From assembly GCF_001625215.2 (NCBI RefSeq), contig NC_030385.2:36419598-36483597 (forward strand): a stretch of DNA of 64,000 nucleotides, given 5' to 3'. Shown here piece by piece: positions 61,481-64,000 of this stretch. Within the stretch, counting starts at the first letter, position 1. Each line of letters begins with the position of its first letter. Made by a program: the position numbers and the translations under genes. The DNA is from Daucus carota subsp. sativus (taxonomy: Eukaryota > Streptophyta > Magnoliopsida > Apiales > Apiaceae). The notes under the pieces were generated by a model, which made no database searches, was not told where the DNA came from, and saw only the letters and a program-made list of their open reading frames with translations.

Positions 61481-64000
61481 GGGGGTGTTTGGTTGGAGGT
61501 TTATGGGCTTGGTAAACGGGAATGGGCTTCTCATTCCGTAAACTTATGTTTGGATTAAATTTTTAAGACAAGGGAATGGGAACTCTTGTACCACTAGCCT
61601 GTTAACACAAACCTGGCCAATACCCTGGGTTACCAAAATTGATTCCCGGTCTCGACATACATCTTCTCCCTCATTTCTTCGTCAGTTCTCTTCGCCTGTC
61701 CGTCTATTTCGCCCCTTTCTCTCTCTCTCACACGTCATCTCGCCTCTCTCTCTAACAGTCTCTCTCTCCTCTCCATCTCTCCCTCTCTCCACTCTCAGTC
61801 TCTCCTCTCCATCTTTCCCTCTCTCCACTCTCCATCTCTGCATCATATTGCTCCATAGTGAAGGCTCCTTCCAAGGTAACTCTTTGCACAAAACTCTCGT
61901 CATATCTATACTCTCGTCACAAATTTATGCATATATTTGTGTATATTGGCTCACCATTTATGCAATTTATGAATCTGCTGGTGCTGTGTGTTTATTATCT
62001 GCTTATACATGAAAATTGATATCAAGGTGTTTGATTAAATGTCTAAGTGAGAATATTCTAGCTGAATTGAACAAGTTATGTTCTTCAATATTTTGATTTG
62101 AGTTAAATCATTTCATAATGTGTTTTCATTGTTTAAAATATCACTTTGTTATGTGAGTCATTGTCGAATTGTGTTACTACATTGTATCTTTGTCTAGCTT
62201 GAAGTATGCCAGCTTTGTCCAGGTATCAAAACTGCTAGCTGATTGTTATGCATTATGTATGAATCTTTCTGTTTTTGAACTATTGGTTTGAAACCTTGCA
62301 CCATAATTGTGTTAATGGTAACAAAAATTAGACTGGTCATAAATAGCTATAATACTAAAATGATATTAAAATTTTGGTACTCAGCAAAATAATAATATTT
62401 TTCTGCATCAAAATTAGTGAGTGTTACATGTGACTATTACAATTGATGATTTGCTTTGGGAAGAAGGAAAAACAGAGGGGATTCTCAAGTGGTTGAGGTG
62501 AACAAAAAAGGTCGGGTGTGCATCATTGAATTTACTTAACATTTGTTGCATATTATTCTAGAGGAACATTATTGATTGGTGTAGCTTCAGAATAAAGCTT
62601 TTTAGGACCCCATATCATTATCAGATCAATGCGTGCTTCTGGGTTCTAGTCTCAATGTCATGATCACTAAGTTAGAATATACAGCTCTTTAAGATAATTC
62701 TGCAAGTTTCTGTTATCTGTACAAAATAGAGGAGAACCCATGGTAATTAGAAATTTAACATGCTTCCGGCCTTCCACCGCTTCTGAGTAAGATATGCCAA
62801 CGTAGTTGATTTGTTTTGAGAATGAAACAGGTAGACCTAATAATACACTAATGTTTGCCAGATTTATAAATATATATTACATCTGTTGACAATTAATTCC
62901 TAATACACTAATGTTGTCTTGGTTGAGGTTAATGGATGGAATGAAATAGAGAGAGTGAAAATCAAAAAGAAATAATAGGAAGATGTAATTGTTTCTGCAT
63001 CATATCTATACTCTCGTCACAAATATAAATGGAGAAGGTGATGTGTTTTCTGGAATAAAATACAAATATAAAGAATGCAGTATATAAACTCAAGCATTAT
63101 CAGCATGTTTTAGCAATTTGTTTCTCACGTAAAATGGCACAACATACTACATACTAGCAATGCCAACTGCTAATAACAGAATGATTCATTATACGAATCC
63201 ATCTGCCTTCGATTCTTTCTGTGTTACCTAATTTGACATTTTTGTGGCCACATAGCTCTACTGGAGTTCTCAGACTCATATAGATAAGCATGGTAACTTA
63301 ACTTATGCTTTTATACTCTAGCAGGCCAGACTCTAACATTGTCCAAAACAGGGCCACAAATATGACCCTAGTCGTTAGTTTTAGTGTGATAATATGCACT
63401 GAAAAATGCACTGAAAGTGTGTTTCTGCTTCATATATATTAATGTATTTATGTTTGAAATTTTGTAGTAATGGCTCATTTGGGAGTGACACGGAGAAGCA
63501 GAGTATTGTTAAAGCTTCAAGTTAACATAATGATAATCAAGTTTTTCGTTATTTTTGTTCCTTGGTATTTGATGGGTATAACACTATTGAGTGAATCATA
63601 TTTTCGGAAGAGGACGAGGGAGAGAATGATTCATAGACTAGCTAATTTAAATAGCTTGATCAAAGATAGTGATATTGGATGTATAAATGAACTTCGTATG
63701 AATAGGTCCACATTTAATGTGCTTTGTGAGATGCTTAGAGATATCGGAGATTTAAGAGAAACTAAAAAGATGAGCTTAAACGAGACAGTTGCAATATTTT
63801 TGTACATTTTAGCTCATCACCAGAAGAATAGAACAAGTGGAAATTATTTTGTGAGGAGTGGGGAAACCATAAGTAGACAATTTAATCGTTGCCTTCTAGC
63901 TGTCTTGAAGTTACATGTCCATTTGCTCAAGAAACCTTCACCAATAACCGAAGGATGTGCAGATAGAAGGTGGAAATATTTTAAGGTAATATAATATCAC
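61481..64000 (+). mobile_element. Probable PIF/Harbinger transposon, left part
   Basis: Begins GGGGGTGTTTGGTTGG after CTA (61478-61480), a terminus of the kind seen on the MITE at 10661, and contains the first exon of a Harbinger transposase in the plus direction at 63470. Between them are subterminal GGGAATGGG repeats, a CT-rich stretch (61690-61850) and about 1.5 kb without coding potential. The right end is beyond the window. Confidence 0.65.
63470..63985 (+). CDS. Harbinger transposase-like protein (ALP1/HARBI1 type), first exon
   Basis: 172 codons of a protein cut by the window edge. The part from residue about 70 (INELRMNRSTFNVLCEMLRD, then LNETVAIFLYILAHHQKNRT, GNYFVRSGETISRQFNRCLL, and a WKYFK end) is the N-terminal helical domain of plant PIF/Harbinger transposases and ALP1-like proteins. 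A donor GTAATA follows WKYFK at 63986, so the DDE catalytic exons should lie to the right. The first about 40 residues are hydrophobic and not typical, so the true start may be later. Whether the gene is intact cannot be judged here. Confidence 0.85.

Noticed and set aside
61682-61903. Arg/Glu-rich minus-strand open frame
   Set aside because: Comes from a CT-rich tract in the Harbinger-like element.
1-64000. CRISPR arrays, bacterial operons, tRNA or rRNA genes
   Set aside because: None seen; the sequence is plant nuclear DNA and I found no tRNA-like boxes or rRNA similarity by eye.

Overview
This window is nuclear DNA of a eudicot plant. It is AT-rich, the genes carry many short GT-AG introns, and every recognisable protein is a plant one (TDIF-type CLE peptide, PPR protein, RLCK-VII kinase, LEUNIG_HOMOLOG, R2R3-MYB). 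The species cannot be named from sequence alone. All exon coordinates below are my own splice-site readings; for each multi-exon gene the exon lengths sum to a multiple of three and the phases join.

Layout. 1-2286: intergenic, with a 975-bp Mutator-like element. 2287-7765: a seven-exon conserved plant protein of unknown function. 9415-9780: a TDIF (CLE41/44-type) peptide precursor. 10661-13482: a Harbinger-type MITE, then a hAT-like element split by a non-autonomous Helitron. 13930-24160: a 17-exon NHL-domain protein (EMB1974-like). 24749-26824: an intronless PPR protein. 27963-31148: a PBL26-like cytoplasmic kinase. 32444-34525: an EamA/SLC35F-like transporter. 37711-43643: LEUNIG_HOMOLOG, 17 coding exons. 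The NHL, kinase and transporter genes appear in the same order as I recall for Arabidopsis At3g07060-At3g07070-At3g07080, with a PPR gene inserted.

44.5-60.9 kb is a duplicated, transposon-riddled accessory region. A unit holding the 3' half of LUH, an O-methyltransferase remnant and an R2R3-MYB gene has been copied in tandem. The second copy (about 53985-60870) carries a broken LUH fragment, a second OMT remnant and a second intact MYB. A further sub-duplication (46540-48850 to 49080-51300) put a third copy of the MYB upstream region in place, partly inverted and joined at a 42-bp near-palindrome. The two MYB proteins share an R2R3 domain of the MYB20/40/42/43/85 type but differ in the number of copies of a roughly 20-residue repeat in the C-terminal tail.

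The duplication is also a dating tool: the two copies serve as filled and empty sites for a nested MITE/hAT insertion (44888-45994) and for a strong foldback element (about 60175-60520).

61.0-64.0 kb: a non-LTR retrotransposon fragment cut by what looks like the left end of a full PIF/Harbinger transposon, whose transposase first exon (63470-63985) runs off the window. Its terminus resembles that of the small MITE at 10661-10876.
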